A stretch of 64,000 nucleotides of DNA from Pseudomonas fluorescens (GTDB lineage Bacteria > Pseudomonadota > Gammaproteobacteria > Pseudomonadales > Pseudomonadaceae), in the NCBI RefSeq assembly GCF_902497895.1, contig NZ_CABVHQ010000017.1, positions 1 through 64,000 on the forward strand, written 5' to 3'. Positions 8,852-18,216 of the stretch are shown here, in pieces. A program made the translations under genes and the position numbers. Positions within the stretch are counted from its first letter, which is position 1. Each line of letters begins with the position of its first letter. The notes beneath the pieces are model-generated. The model saw nothing but the letters and a program-made list of their open reading frames with translations. It did not search any database and was not told the origin of the DNA.

Positions 8852-9748
8852 ATGAACGCGCTGACTCTGCCGGATATCGCCGCGCAGGCCTCACGCCAAA
8901 CCTTGCCACTCGAATGGGTGGGCATGTGCGGCATTGCTTTACCGGTGTTGATCGATGGCCAGCGCATCAGCGCCAAAGCGGATGCGGGCGTCAGCCTCGA
9001 CGATGGCGAGGCGCGCGGGATTCATATGTCACGGCTGTATCTGGCGCTGGAAATGCTCGAACTGGAGAACCTCACACCGCTGCTTTTGCGTCAGGTGCTG
9101 CAACGTTTTCTCGACAGTCATGACGGGTTGGCCAGCAGCGCCTATCTGCGAATCCACACCGATCTGCTGCTGAAACGACCCGCCTTGGTCAGCCCCTTGG
9201 CCGGTTGGAAAACCTATCCGGTGAGCATTGAAGCGCGGCTGAAAAACACAATGTTCCACGTGGAACTAAAAATCGAGGTTACTTATTCCTCGACTTGCCC
9301 CTGCTCAGCCGCCCTTTCGAGACAGCTGATTCAGCAGCAATTTGTCGATGACTTTGCCAACAAAGCGTTGCAGCACGCCGACGTTCTGGCTTGGCTCGGC
9401 TCTTCTAAAGGGATCGTTGCGACGCCCCATAGCCAGCGAAGCAGTGCGCAGTTACAACTGCGTTTGGACGACTATCTGGAAGGTTTGCCACTGATCGCCG
9501 TGATCAACGACGCGGAAGCCGCCCTCGGCACTGCCGTTCAAACCGCAGTCAAACGCGCTGACGAACAAGCCTTTGCCTTGGCCAATGGTCAGAACCTGAT
9601 GTTCTGCGAAGACGCGGCCCGACGTCTGAACCTGGCTTTGAAAAGGTCACCAGGAATCAATGCTTTCCACCTGCGCGTTGTCCATGCCGAAAGCTTGCAC
9701 GCTCACGACGCCGTGGCCGAAAGCCGCTGGAACTGGGGGACGCCATGA
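8852..9748 (+). CDS. folE2: GTP cyclohydrolase FolE2 (type IB, zinc-sparing)
   Basis: About 298 residues. It converts GTP to dihydroneopterin triphosphate, the first step of folate synthesis. The FolE2 family is recognised by GVSLDDGEARGIHMSRLY, the catalytic Cys region TYSSTCPCSAALSRQL, and the C-terminal NAFHLRVVHAESLHAHDAVA. FolE2 accepts metals other than Zn and replaces zinc-dependent FolE in starvation. The start MNALTLP was preferred to the ATG at 8840; neither has a strong ribosome-binding site. A parS site lies inside the gene. Its stop overlaps the next start (ATGA). Confidence 0.95.
   Translation: MNALTLPDIAAQASRQTLPLEWVGMCGIALPVLIDGQRISAKADAGVSLDDGEARGIHMSRLYLALEMLELENLTPLLLRQVLQRFLDSHDGLASSAYLRIHTDLLLKRPALVSPLAGWKTYPVSIEARLKNTMFHVELKIEVTYSSTCPCSAALSRQLIQQQFVDDFANKALQHADVLAWLGSSKGIVATPHSQRSSAQLQLRLDDYLEGLPLIAVINDAEAALGTAVQTAVKRADEQAFALANGQNLMFCEDAARRLNLALKRSPGINAFHLRVVHAESLHAHDAVAESRWNWGTP
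9252..9267. promoter_or_regulatory. parS site inside folE2
   Basis: TGTTCCACGTGGAACT matches the pseudomonad parS palindrome TGTTCCACGTGGAACA at 15 of 16 positions. ParB is expected to load here. It encodes MFHVEL in folE2. Confidence 0.85.
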
Positions 9749-10413
9749 TCCGCTGCGCTGGCTTGCGTTGGGGTGCGCCCAGCCGGCCTCTCACTCCCCC
9801 GGTTACCTTCGAGCTGGCCAGCGGCAGCCTGACTGCAGTGATTGGTGCCAATGGTTCAGGCAAAAGCAGTCTGCTTAAAGTCATCGCCGGGTTGCAGAAG
9901 CCCTTGGCCGGCAAAGTCGAATTGGAGGTTCCACGGCGCGGCAGTCTGTCTTTTCTGCCGCAACAACAGCATCTGGATCGACTGTTCCCCATCAGTCTTC
10001 AAGAGTTGGTGGCGGCTGGTTTCTGGGGTAGCAAACAAGCACCACAGATCCGCAGCCGACGCCTGCAAGCCGCGCTGGAAGACTGGTGCTTGAGCGGGCT
10101 GGAACATCGGCCATTGATGGCCTTGTCCGGCGGTGAATTGCAACGCGCCCTGCTCGCCCGTTTGAGTCTGACCCAAGCGCCGCTGCTATTGCTTGACGAA
10201 CCCCATGCTGCCCTCGACGAACTCGGCCAGGCACTGCTCTGGAAACACATTCATGCCTGGCATACCGAAGGTCGAACGCTGCTCGTCGTCTGCCATGACC
10301 TGGCCGCTGTGCGCCAACAGATCCCTCATACACTGCTGATCAAAAGCAGCGGCTGCGTGCTCGCGCCCAGTGTCGAACTGATCTCACAACAGCCTTTGAC
10401 GCAGGTGGCGTAA
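9745..10413 (+). CDS. Zinc ABC transporter ATP-binding protein (ZnuC-like)
   Basis: A 222-residue ABC ATPase: Walker A GANGSGKSS, Q-loop LPQQQ, signature LSGGELQRA, Walker B LLLLDEPHAALDE, and H-loop CHD. It energises import with the permease and binding protein that follow. The start overlaps the folE2 stop (ATGA). This is a second Zn/Mn-family importer embedded in the Zur operon, distinct from the usual znuABC-zur locus. Confidence 0.92.
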   Translation: MIRCAGLRWGAPSRPLTPPVTFELASGSLTAVIGANGSGKSSLLKVIAGLQKPLAGKVELEVPRRGSLSFLPQQQHLDRLFPISLQELVAAGFWGSKQAPQIRSRRLQAALEDWCLSGLEHRPLMALSGGELQRALLARLSLTQAPLLLLDEPHAALDELGQALLWKHIHAWHTEGRTLLVVCHDLAAVRQQIPHTLLIKSSGCVLAPSVELISQQPLTQVA

Positions 10414-11279
10414 TGGTCGCCGCCGCCCAACTTTGGTCACCGTTCCACGAGTTCGTGTTCATGCATCGAGCCTTGCTCGGCGGTCTGGTATTGGCCTGCA
10501 GCACTGCCCCGCTTGGCGTGTTTTTGATCCTGCGACGCATGAGCCTGATCGGCGATGCAGTGGCTCACGGGATCTTGCCCGGCGCCGCCTTGGGCTTCTG
10601 GTTCGCCGGTTTGAGTCTGCCAGCGCTGACCATTGGCGGCCTCGGCGCTGGCCTGAGCATGGCCGGGCTCGCGGCGTGGATCACTCGTCGTACCGGCCTG
10701 CGAGAAGACGCCAGCCTCGCGGCGATCTACCCGATTTCCCTGGCCAGCGGTGTGCTGATTCTCGGCATGGCCGGCAAACGCCTGGACCTGCTGCACCTGC
10801 TATTCGGCTCTGCCCTCGCCGTCGATGGACCGACTCTGACCGGCATGCTCTGGGTTTCTGGATTCAGCCTGATCGCCATGGCGGCGATCTATAAGCCACT
10901 GCTGCTGGATACCCTCGACCCGCTATTCCTGCAAACCGTCAGCCGTCTCGGGCCACTGGCACATGGATTGTTTCTGACCTTGGTGGTGCTGAATCTGGTG
11001 ATCGGTTTCCAGGCCATCGGCGCACTGATGGTGGTCGGTTTGATGATGTTGCCGGCAGCGGCTTCGCGTTTCTGGAGCAGACGCCTGCCGGTGCTGATGG
11101 CCATCGCCGCGATGCTCGGTTGCCTCTCGGTATGGCTCGGCCTGTTGCTCTCGTTCTACTACTCGCTGCCCAGCGGTCCGGTCATCGTGCTGGTGGCTGG
11201 CGCATTGTATTTGCTGTCCGTGGTGTTCGGTCCGGTGCACGGCTTGCTGCGCCGCCCGCCTTTGCTCACATCCCGATGA
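10413..11279 (+). CDS. Zinc ABC transporter permease (ZnuB-like)
   Basis: A 288-residue polytopic ABC-3 family permease with about eight hydrophobic segments. Family stretches include RRMSLIGDAVAHGILPGAALGF near the N-terminus and GFQAIGALMVVGLMMLPAAASRFW near the C-terminus. The start overlaps the stop of the ATPase gene (TAATG). Confidence 0.92.
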   Translation: MVAAAQLWSPFHEFVFMHRALLGGLVLACSTAPLGVFLILRRMSLIGDAVAHGILPGAALGFWFAGLSLPALTIGGLGAGLSMAGLAAWITRRTGLREDASLAAIYPISLASGVLILGMAGKRLDLLHLLFGSALAVDGPTLTGMLWVSGFSLIAMAAIYKPLLLDTLDPLFLQTVSRLGPLAHGLFLTLVVLNLVIGFQAIGALMVVGLMMLPAAASRFWSRRLPVLMAIAAMLGCLSVWLGLLLSFYYSLPSGPVIVLVAGALYLLSVVFGPVHGLLRRPPLLTSR

Positions 11280-11290
11280 GGTGTTACTCG

Positions 11291-12166
11291 ATGCGCGCTC
11301 TACTCGTGCTGTTCAGCCTGCTGCTGCCGTTGTCGCTATTGGCAGCCGAGAAGCTGCAGGTGGTCACCAGCTTCAGCATCCTCGCCGACATGACCCGGCA
11401 GGTCGGCGGCGAGCATATCCAGATCACCAACCTGGTCGGGCCGGACACCGACGCCCATACCTATGAGCCCACTCCGGACGACGCCAAGTCGCTGCTCAAA
11501 GCCAGGCTGATCATCAAAAATGGTCTGGGTTTCGAGCCTTGGCTGGATCGCCTGGTCACCAGCACCGAGACCAAAACCCCGGTGATCAGCGCCAGCCATG
11601 GCGTCATCCCGCGGATCCTGGATGAGCACGGCGCGACCATTGCCGACCCACACGCCTGGCACAACCTGGCGAACACCGAGCTCTATGTGAGCAACATCAA
11701 CAAGGCGCTGATCGCGGTTGATCCAGCAAACAAGGCCGACTACGAACGCAACAGCCAGGCCTACCTGAAACAGATCTACCGTCTGCTGGCCGAAGCCAAG
11801 GCCAAGCTCGGTTCCCTGCCCCCGGGCAACCGCAAGATCGTCACCTCCCACGATGCTTTCGGTTATCTCGGCCAGGCCTACAGCATCGACTTCATGGCGC
11901 CTCAAGGACTGTCCACCGAGCATGACCCCTCGGCCTCCGAAGTCGCTGCGCTGATCACCCAGATCCGTCAGGCCAAGGTCAAAGCGCTGTTCATGGAGAA
12001 CATCAAAGACGCACGCCTGCTCAAGCAAATTGCCGAAGAGAGCGGCGCGCATATCGGCGGCACCTTGTACTCCGACGCCCTCGCCGCTGAAGGTCCGGCC
12101 AGCACCTTTGTCGGGTTGTTCGAATACAACCTCAACACCCTGTACGAGGCCTTGAGCAAACCATGA
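11291..12166 (+). CDS. Zinc ABC transporter substrate-binding protein (cluster A-I)
   Basis: A 291-residue periplasmic protein with a Sec signal (MRALLVLFSLLLPLSLLAAE). Metal ligands of the ZnuA/PsaA fold are visible: His in DTDAHTYEP, His in DPHAWHN, His in TSHDAFGY and Asp in LYSDAL. It lacks the long His-rich loop of E. coli ZnuA, so it resembles the loop-poor binding proteins of accessory Zn or Mn systems. The start was chosen for GAGGTG about 8 bases upstream; the permease ends 11 bases before. Confidence 0.92.
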   Translation: MRALLVLFSLLLPLSLLAAEKLQVVTSFSILADMTRQVGGEHIQITNLVGPDTDAHTYEPTPDDAKSLLKARLIIKNGLGFEPWLDRLVTSTETKTPVISASHGVIPRILDEHGATIADPHAWHNLANTELYVSNINKALIAVDPANKADYERNSQAYLKQIYRLLAEAKAKLGSLPPGNRKIVTSHDAFGYLGQAYSIDFMAPQGLSTEHDPSASEVAALITQIRQAKVKALFMENIKDARLLKQIAEESGAHIGGTLYSDALAAEGPASTFVGLFEYNLNTLYEALSKP

Positions 12167-12597
12167 TCAAGTGCCCGCGGCTGTCGATGCAGGACCTGGA
12201 AAGCGCCGCTGTTGGCAGTCGCTGGCCCCTCACCGGGGTGCTCGATGCGTTGCCGTGGAACAGCGATGGATTGATCGCCGCCATCGCCCAGCAACATGAC
12301 AGCGGCGAGGTGCTGATGCTCGCCTGGATGAATCGCAAGGCGCTGGCTGAAACCCTGGCTAGCCACCAGGTTTGCTACTGGTCACGCTCGCGTCAACAGC
12401 TGTGGCGCAAGGGCGAGACTTCCGGCCACCGCCAACGGCTGATCGAAGCCCGCCTCGACTGCGACGGTGATGCGGTGCTGTTGCTGGTCGATCAGCAAGG
12501 TCCGGCCTGTCACACCGGACGGCCGAACTGCTTTTACAACGCCATTCGTGACGGCGCGGTGCAAGTCATCAGCGCTGCCAAAGAGGAACTCAACTGA
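12163..12597 (+). CDS. hisI: Phosphoribosyl-AMP cyclohydrolase paralogue (HisI2)
   Basis: A 144-residue HisI-fold enzyme of histidine synthesis (opens the adenine ring of phosphoribosyl-AMP). The core is GEVLMLAWMNRKAL, CYWSRSRQQLWRKGETSGH, and the metal-binding Cys set in RLDCDGDA, GPACHTGR and PNCFYN. An N-terminal extension of about 30 residues precedes the core. It overlaps the binding-protein stop (ATGA). Paralogues in Zur operons are thought to back up the housekeeping HisI in zinc starvation. Confidence 0.9.
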   Translation: MIKCPRLSMQDLESAAVGSRWPLTGVLDALPWNSDGLIAAIAQQHDSGEVLMLAWMNRKALAETLASHQVCYWSRSRQQLWRKGETSGHRQRLIEARLDCDGDAVLLLVDQQGPACHTGRPNCFYNAIRDGAVQVISAAKEELN

Positions 12598-13157
12598 TGA
12601 TTCGCAAAAACCCGTCGGGTGATCTGCCAGTGATCGCCGAGTCCGCCTATGTGGATAAAACAGCGATCATCTGCGGTAAGGTGGTAATCGGCGAGAACGT
12701 CTTCGTCGGCCCTTACGCAGTGATTCGCGCCGATGAAGTCGACGCCTGCGGCAAGATGGAACCGATCACCATCGGTGCCAATTCAAATATCCAGGACGGG
12801 GTGGTGATCCACTCCAAATCCGGAGCGGCAGTGAGCATCGGCGAGTTCAGTTCCATCGCCCACCGCTCCATCGTTCACGGCCCATGCTCCGTCGGCAACC
12901 GGGTGTTCATCGGTTTCAACAGCGTGCTGTTCAACTGCGCGGTGGGCGACGGTTGCGTAGTGCGGCACAACTCGGTGGTCGACGGTCGTGATTTGCCCGA
13001 AGACTTCTACGTACCCTCGACCACCCGCATCGGGCCCAAGACCGACCTCTCGCAGTTCCCTCCCGTCAGCGTCAGTGCTTCGGAATTTTCCGAAGACGTA
13101 GCACGGACCAACGTCGATCTGGTACGCGGCTACAAAGCTCTGCAGAACGAGTTTTGA
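12597..13157 (+). CDS. Gamma-type carbonic anhydrase family protein
   Basis: A 186-residue left-handed beta-helix protein of hexapeptide repeats (ITIGANSNIQDGVVIH and similar). The three His expected as metal ligands in gamma carbonic anhydrases are present: VVIHSKSG, IAHRSIVHGP. These enzymes hydrate CO2 and can use Fe or Co instead of Zn, fitting a zinc-sparing operon. The start overlaps the hisI stop (TGATG). Catalytic activity is inferred from context and ligands only. Confidence 0.88.
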   Translation: MIRKNPSGDLPVIAESAYVDKTAIICGKVVIGENVFVGPYAVIRADEVDACGKMEPITIGANSNIQDGVVIHSKSGAAVSIGEFSSIAHRSIVHGPCSVGNRVFIGFNSVLFNCAVGDGCVVRHNSVVDGRDLPEDFYVPSTTRIGPKTDLSQFPPVSVSASEFSEDVARTNVDLVRGYKALQNEF

Positions 13158-13159
13158 CC

Positions 13160-14499
13160 ATGAGCAGTGTGCTGATTCGCAACGCCCGATTGGTCAACGA
13201 AGGCCGTGAATTCGAGGGTGATCTACTGGTGGACCACGGGCGCATCGTGAAGATTGCCCGCAGCATCGAAGGTGAAAGCGCGGCGATGGAAATCGATGCC
13301 GAGGGCCAATGGTTGTTACCGGGCATGATCGATGACCAGGTGCATTTCCGCGATCCGGGCGCGCCGGACAAGGGCAGTTTTTACACCGAATCGCGGGCCG
13401 CCGTGGCCGGTGGTATCACCAGTTTCATGGACATGCCTAACACCCACCCGGCGACTCTGACTCTCGCCGCACTGGCCGACAAGAAGCGCCGCGCGGCTAT
13501 CAGCTCAGTGGCCAACTACGGCTTTCACTTCGGCGTCAGCAACGACAACCTCGACATTATCGCCGCCCTCGATCCCTGTTCAGTGGCCGGGGTGAAAGTC
13601 TTCATGGGCGCTTCCACCGGCAACATGCTGGTGGACGATCCACGGATTCTCGAGCGACTGTTCGCCGAAGTACCGACTATCCTGCTCGCCCATTGCGAGA
13701 GCACACACCTAGCATCCGGGCCAACGAAAGCAATCTGCGGGAACTGTTCGGCGAGGCCATTCCAGCGGGAGCCCATCCGCTGATTCGCAATGCCGAGGTG
13801 TGCTTTCGCTCCTCCTCGATGGCCGTGGAACTGGCCAGGCGGCACGGCACTCGGCTGCACGTTCTGCACCTGACCAGCGCTCGCGAGCTGGCCCTGTTCG
13901 AAGACAAACCGCTAGCCGAGAAACGCATCACCGCCGAGGTCTGTCTGCACCACTTGCTGTTCGATGATCGCGACTACCAAAGCCTCGGCAACCTGATCAA
14001 GTGCAACCCGGCGATCAAGCCCCAGCCCGATCGCGATGCCTTGCGCCAGGCCTTGCTGGGCAATCGCCTGGACGTGATCGGCAGCGACCACGCGCCTCAC
14101 ACCTGGGCCGAGAAACAGCTGCCCTACAGCCAGGCACCTTCCGGCTTACCGCTGGTGCAACACGCCCTCCCCGCGCTGCTGGAACTGGTGGCCGATCAAC
14201 TTCTGCCGCTGACCACCCTGGTGGCAAAAACCAGCCATCGGGTCGCCGACCTGTTCGCCATTCCCGACCGCGGTTACCTGCGTGAAGGCTATTGGGCCGA
14301 TCTGGTGTTGATCAAAGCCGAGCCCGATGGGAAGGCTGTCGCCCGGCAACCGATCCTCGCCCAATGCGGCTGGACGCCCTTTGCCGAGCGGCGCTTTCGC
14401 CACAGCGTCAGTACGACATTGGTCTCGGGGCAAATTGCCTGGCACGCCAATCGTCTCTATGACGGCTGCCAGGGTTTGCCGCTGAGGTTTATGCGTTAG
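13160..14499 (+). pseudogene. Dihydroorotase paralogue (PyrC2), frameshifted
   Basis: The two halves of a 445-residue dihydroorotase lie in different frames. The first half (13160 to about 13705) has MIDDQVHFRDPG and ends in ILLAHCEST. The second half resumes as PSIRANESNLRELFGEA and contains VIGSDHAPHTWAEK, up to the stop at 14499. A 2-bp insertion in a CA run (13702-13708) explains the break exactly: removing one AC restores a continuous protein. The first frame as it stands ends at 13783 after about 207 residues. Dihydroorotase closes carbamoyl aspartate in pyrimidine synthesis; here the first metal His of HxH is Gln. It is the last gene of the Zur operon. Confidence 0.88.
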
Positions 14500-14596
14500 G
14501 GAGGATTTTCGGCAGATGGGTGTTGAATATGTGTGTGAGCGGCTGAGCCGGGAAGCCAAGGTTATTCAGTGATTTTTACGGTGCCTGATCTGACGT

Positions 14597-14662
14597 ATTC
14601 GCGGGCAAGCCCGCACCCACAGGTATTATGCGAATGCTGTGGGAGCGGGTTTGCCCGCGAAT
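14597..14662. repeat. REP inverted pair (TTCGCGGGCAAGCCCGC family)
   Basis: Two inverted copies of the ATTCGCGGGCAAGCCCGC palindrome are separated by about 30 bp, between the convergent pyrC2 and DUF3617 genes. The right copy ends at the stop of the DUF3617 gene. It is a different REP family from the other repeats in the window. Confidence 0.8.
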
Positions 14663-14665
14663 CTT

Positions 14666-15187
14666 TTAGGCTCTTGGTTTAACTGTCCCGCAATCCTGCC
14701 CCATCCACACCGCGCGGGTATCCAGGCTGCCCTTCTGCTGGATGCCGGTGGCATTGAAGGTGCCGTTGACCTTGGTCGTAAACTCTCGGTCGCTAAGGAA
14801 GCTGGCCACGCCGGTACCCTGGGCTTTCGGGCAGCTGAAGCGGAATTTCCACTGGTTACCCAGACGCTCGGTGACTTCCTGTTTGCAACCCGATTGCGGG
14901 TCCTGCAACGGAATGCTGTCGGACTTGACCTGTTCCGGAGTCAGGCAGACCCGAATGCCTTTGCCGCCCATGGTGATGCCCTGCTTCTCGAGCATGGCCC
15001 GTTGTTCCGGGGTCATCTGGCTCTGTACCTGGCCCAGGATCATTTGTAGATCCGGCAGATTCTGATCATCGACTTTCATATTGCTCGAAGTCAATTCCCA
15101 CAAACCTGGCTGCAGCATCTGGGCCTGAGCGGCCACAGGAAGCGACAAACCAACAGCCATGGCCAAACCCAGCAGATGAACGTTCAT
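14666..15187 (-). CDS. DUF3617 domain-containing periplasmic protein
   Basis: A 173-residue exported protein with a signal peptide (MNVHLLGLAMAVGLSLPVAAQAQ). The DUF3617 signature LQPGLWELTSSNMKV follows directly; then a Met/Gln-rich helix, the RVCLTPEQV motif, and paired Cys (GCKQEVTER, FSCPKA, QDCGT). The family function is unknown. Confidence 0.85.
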   Translation of the reverse strand: MNVHLLGLAMAVGLSLPVAAQAQMLQPGLWELTSSNMKVDDQNLPDLQMILGQVQSQMTPEQRAMLEKQGITMGGKGIRVCLTPEQVKSDSIPLQDPQSGCKQEVTERLGNQWKFRFSCPKAQGTGVASFLSDREFTTKVNGTFNATGIQQKGSLDTRAVWMGQDCGTVKPRA

Positions 15188-15319
15188 CGAGTAACTCCTA
15201 GAGAATAGTGGCTGTTAGACGTCAACAATCTACTTGGGTTGCATGCTGAATTAAATAGCGACATTCGCCGTGGAACATGGTCTGTTAAGCTTAGAATCTT
15301 CAGGAGTCAGGCTGCCCCC

Positions 15320-16759
15320 ATGGATTATTTTGGCCCGCATGTTTTCGGTTATCTGATCGCCATTATTCACTCGCTGGGCACGATCGCCGCCATCCATGCG
15401 GTGTTCACCGTCCGCACCGCCCAAGGCGCAATTGCCTGGGCCATGTCACTGCTGTTCATTCCTTATCTGACACTTATCCCCTATCTGGTCTTCGGCCGAA
15501 GTACTTTCGATGCCTATATCAAGGCCAGGCGCCAGGCCAACGAAGAGATGCGCAAAGCCATTGCCGACCTGAACTGGCGCCCTTGGGTCGAAGAAGCGCT
15601 GGCCGCCCGCGCCTCAAAGGCCTATGCCTCGCTGCGAGCCATGCCCAAACTTGGACGCATGCCGTGCCTGGCGAATAATCAGGTCCGCCTGCTGATCAAC
15701 GGCGAAGCCACGTTCACGGCGATATTCGAGGCTATTGGTAACGCTCGGCAAGCGGTATTGATCCAGTTCTTTATCATCCACGACGACCAGCTCGGTCGTC
15801 GCCTGCAGGCCTTGTTGAAGGCGAAAGCCGCCGAAGGCGTGGCAATCTACGTGCTCTACGACCGCATCGGCAGTCACTCCCTGCCCCACAGCTATGTTCA
15901 GCCGCTGCGTGATGCCGGCGTACAGGTCAAAGCCTTTGCCACCCGCAGTGGTTGGCTCAATCGCTTCCAGGTCAACTTCCGCAACCACCGTAAAATTGTT
16001 GTGGTTGATGGCCTGCTCGGATTTGTGGGTGGGCACAACGTCGGCGACGAATACATGGGGCAGAAACCGCCTCTGGCACCCTGGCGCGACACCCATATAG
16101 CAGTCACTGGCCCGGTGGTGGCCTGCATGCAGGAGTCGTTCGCCGAAGACTGGTTCTGGGCGGCACGCCAACTGCCACCGCTGATCCTGCCGGACACCTA
16201 TCCAGACGCCGGCGTGCTTTGCCAACTGCTGGCCAGCGGCCCGGCCGACTCTTATGAAACCTGTTCGCTGTTTTTTGTCGAAGCGATTCATGCCGCGAAC
16301 GAGCGGATCTGGATCACCAGCCCCTATTTCATTCCCGACGAAGCAGTGTTCGCCGCCCTGCGCCTGGCGGTATTGCGCGGTGTGGATGTGCGGATTCTGC
16401 TGCCCTCGCGGCCAGATCACCGCATCGTCTACGCAGCCTCCAGTCTCTTCGCTTTCGAAGCGGTGCGGGCCGGGGTGCGGGTGTTTCGTTATCAGCCAGG
16501 TTTCCTGCACCAGAAGGTGGTGCTGATCGACAGCGAAATCAGCGCCATCGGCAGCGCGAATCTGGACAATCGTTCATTCCGGCTCAACTTCGAAGTGATG
16601 CTGCTGACCGTCGACAGCCAATTCGCCGCCGAGGTGGAGATCATGCTCAACGCTGACTTTGCCCTGGCACACGAGATTGCCAAAGGCGAAAGCCGGGACA
16701 CTCGCCGCCTGCAACAACTGGGCATGCGGGTCGCCCGGCTCATATCGCCAATCCTTTAA
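15320..16759 (+). CDS. cls: Cardiolipin synthase (ClsA type)
   Basis: A 479-residue phospholipase D superfamily enzyme that joins two phosphatidylglycerols into cardiolipin at the inner membrane. Two N-terminal membrane helices ([21 protein letters not shown] and [20 protein letters not shown]) precede two HKD motifs: [10 protein letters not shown] (an HRK variant) and [10 protein letters not shown]. The ATG at 15320 gives the natural [11 protein letters not shown] start; AGGAG lies 13 bases upstream. Its 3' end overlaps the convergent cfa gene by 4 bases. Confidence 0.93.
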   Translation: MDYFGPHVFGYLIAIIHSLGTIAAIHAVFTVRTAQGAIAWAMSLLFIPYLTLIPYLVFGRSTFDAYIKARRQANEEMRKAIADLNWRPWVEEALAARASKAYASLRAMPKLGRMPCLANNQVRLLINGEATFTAIFEAIGNARQAVLIQFFIIHDDQLGRRLQALLKAKAAEGVAIYVLYDRIGSHSLPHSYVQPLRDAGVQVKAFATRSGWLNRFQVNFRNHRKIVVVDGLLGFVGGHNVGDEYMGQKPPLAPWRDTHIAVTGPVVACMQESFAEDWFWAARQLPPLILPDTYPDAGVLCQLLASGPADSYETCSLFFVEAIHAANERIWITSPYFIPDEAVFAALRLAVLRGVDVRILLPSRPDHRIVYAASSLFAFEAVRAGVRVFRYQPGFLHQKVVLIDSEISAIGSANLDNRSFRLNFEVMLLTVDSQFAAEVEIMLNADFALAHEIAKGESRDTRRLQQLGMRVARLISPIL

Positions 16760-17943
16760 GGGATGTAGATATCGTCGCGAGTCCACGGCAGTTCATGGCT
16801 ACCGTCGGTGTGGGTTTTTACCGCGAGGATCTGGTGCAGATTGATCCAGCCCCTGGCGAACGCGTAGGCGCACCCCGCCAGGTACAGCCGCCAAATGCGT
16901 AGCGCTTGCTCCGGCACCAGTTTCGCGGCGGCCTCCAGATTGTCCTCCAGACGCTCGCTCCAATGGTCCAGGGTGCGCGCGTAATGCAGACGCAGGCTTT
17001 CGACGTCGACGATTTCCAGCCCGGCCTCGCTGATCTCGGCCGAGATCATCGACAGATGCGGCAGCTCGCCGTTGGGGAATACATAACGTCCGATGAATTC
17101 ACCGAAGCCCCGCCCGACTGGCCGACCGTCGGTGTGCCTGGCGGTGATCCCGTGGTTCATCACCAGCCCGCCCTCGCGCACCGCGCCGAACAGAGTCTTG
17201 CAGTACTGCGCCAGGTTCGCGTGACCCACATGCTCGAACATGCCGACACTCACCACCTTGTCGAAACGACCGTCCTGAGGCAGGTCACGGTAATCGAGCA
17301 GCTGCAGTTCGACCTGATCTTCCAGGCCCTCGGCCGCCACCCGCTCGCGAGCCAGGGCCAATTGTTCCTTGCTCAGGGTGATACCAAATACCTTCGCGCT
17401 GAATTCCCGGGCCGCGAAGCGCGCCAGCCCGCCCCAACCGCAACCGACATCCAGCAGATACTCACCGGGTTGCAGACGCAGTTTGCGGCACAGGTGACGA
17501 AACTTGGCTTGCTGAGCTTGTTCGAGCGTCTCGCTGCCGGTCTCGAAATAGGCGCAGGAATAGACCATGTCGCTATCGAGCCAGAGCTGATAGAAGGCAT
17601 TGGACAGATCGTAGTGATAGGAGATGGCCGCCGCATCGGTGGCTTTGTCGTGCTCGGAGCGCACCGGCTGATTATCGTCATTCTCATCCAAAAGGGCTTG
17701 GCTCAGCGCATCGCACACTCGAATCACGTCATGGATCGAGCCTTCGAGTTCCAGTTTGCCCTCAACGAAAGCGCTGCCCAGCAAATCCAGGCTGGGATGG
17801 GTGAACTGGGCAACCATTTGTGGATCCTTGACCACAATGGTGACGCTGGGTGTCGGGCCCAGATTGAACTCATGACCATCCCAGAGTCTGAGGCGTAACG
17901 GTAACTGCAGATTCTGTAAGGCCGGTGGAAGATGCGCGACCAT
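16756..17943 (-). CDS. cfa: Cyclopropane-fatty-acyl-phospholipid synthase
   Basis: A 395-residue SAM-dependent enzyme that methylenates double bonds of membrane lipid acyl chains. The N-terminal lipid-binding domain is followed by the methyltransferase domain with [15 protein letters not shown], motif [17 protein letters not shown], and [15 protein letters not shown]. Length matches the family. The ATG at 17943 has AAGGGGA upstream; an in-frame start at 17988 is less likely. It converges on cls, so the two lipid genes share a 3' end. Confidence 0.92.
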   Translation of the reverse strand: MVAHLPPALQNLQLPLRLRLWDGHEFNLGPTPSVTIVVKDPQMVAQFTHPSLDLLGSAFVEGKLELEGSIHDVIRVCDALSQALLDENDDNQPVRSEHDKATDAAAISYHYDLSNAFYQLWLDSDMVYSCAYFETGSETLEQAQQAKFRHLCRKLRLQPGEYLLDVGCGWGGLARFAAREFSAKVFGITLSKEQLALARERVAAEGLEDQVELQLLDYRDLPQDGRFDKVVSVGMFEHVGHANLAQYCKTLFGAVREGGLVMNHGITARHTDGRPVGRGFGEFIGRYVFPNGELPHLSMISAEISEAGLEIVDVESLRLHYARTLDHWSERLEDNLEAAAKLVPEQALRIWRLYLAGCAYAFARGWINLHQILAVKTHTDGSHELPWTRDDIYIP

Positions 17944-18216
17944 GGGAAGTCCCCTTGTTTCAGAACATCTGATGTGAGGGTAGACCATCCAGAAAAATTA
18001 GCCGGCTATCGAACTCATAGCCTTTCTCTATGGCCCGCGAGGCTGATCAAACCGTCCTAACTCCACTGTTTCAGCCAGGTTACAGTCTGTCGTAGCACAC
18101 CCTCTTCACAAGAGACTGCCAACTCGCTGTACAGTTCGAAAAAGTGCCGGGCCCCTGATCACCGCCCTGCGCTTCAACGGTGTTCAGGCTGTGAAACGGT
18201 GTTACATGCCACAGTA

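Noticed and set aside
13693..14499. The second half of pyrC2 as an independent gene with a TTG start
   Set aside because: It begins in the middle of a dihydroorotase domain and continues exactly where the first frame breaks; one interrupted gene is simpler.
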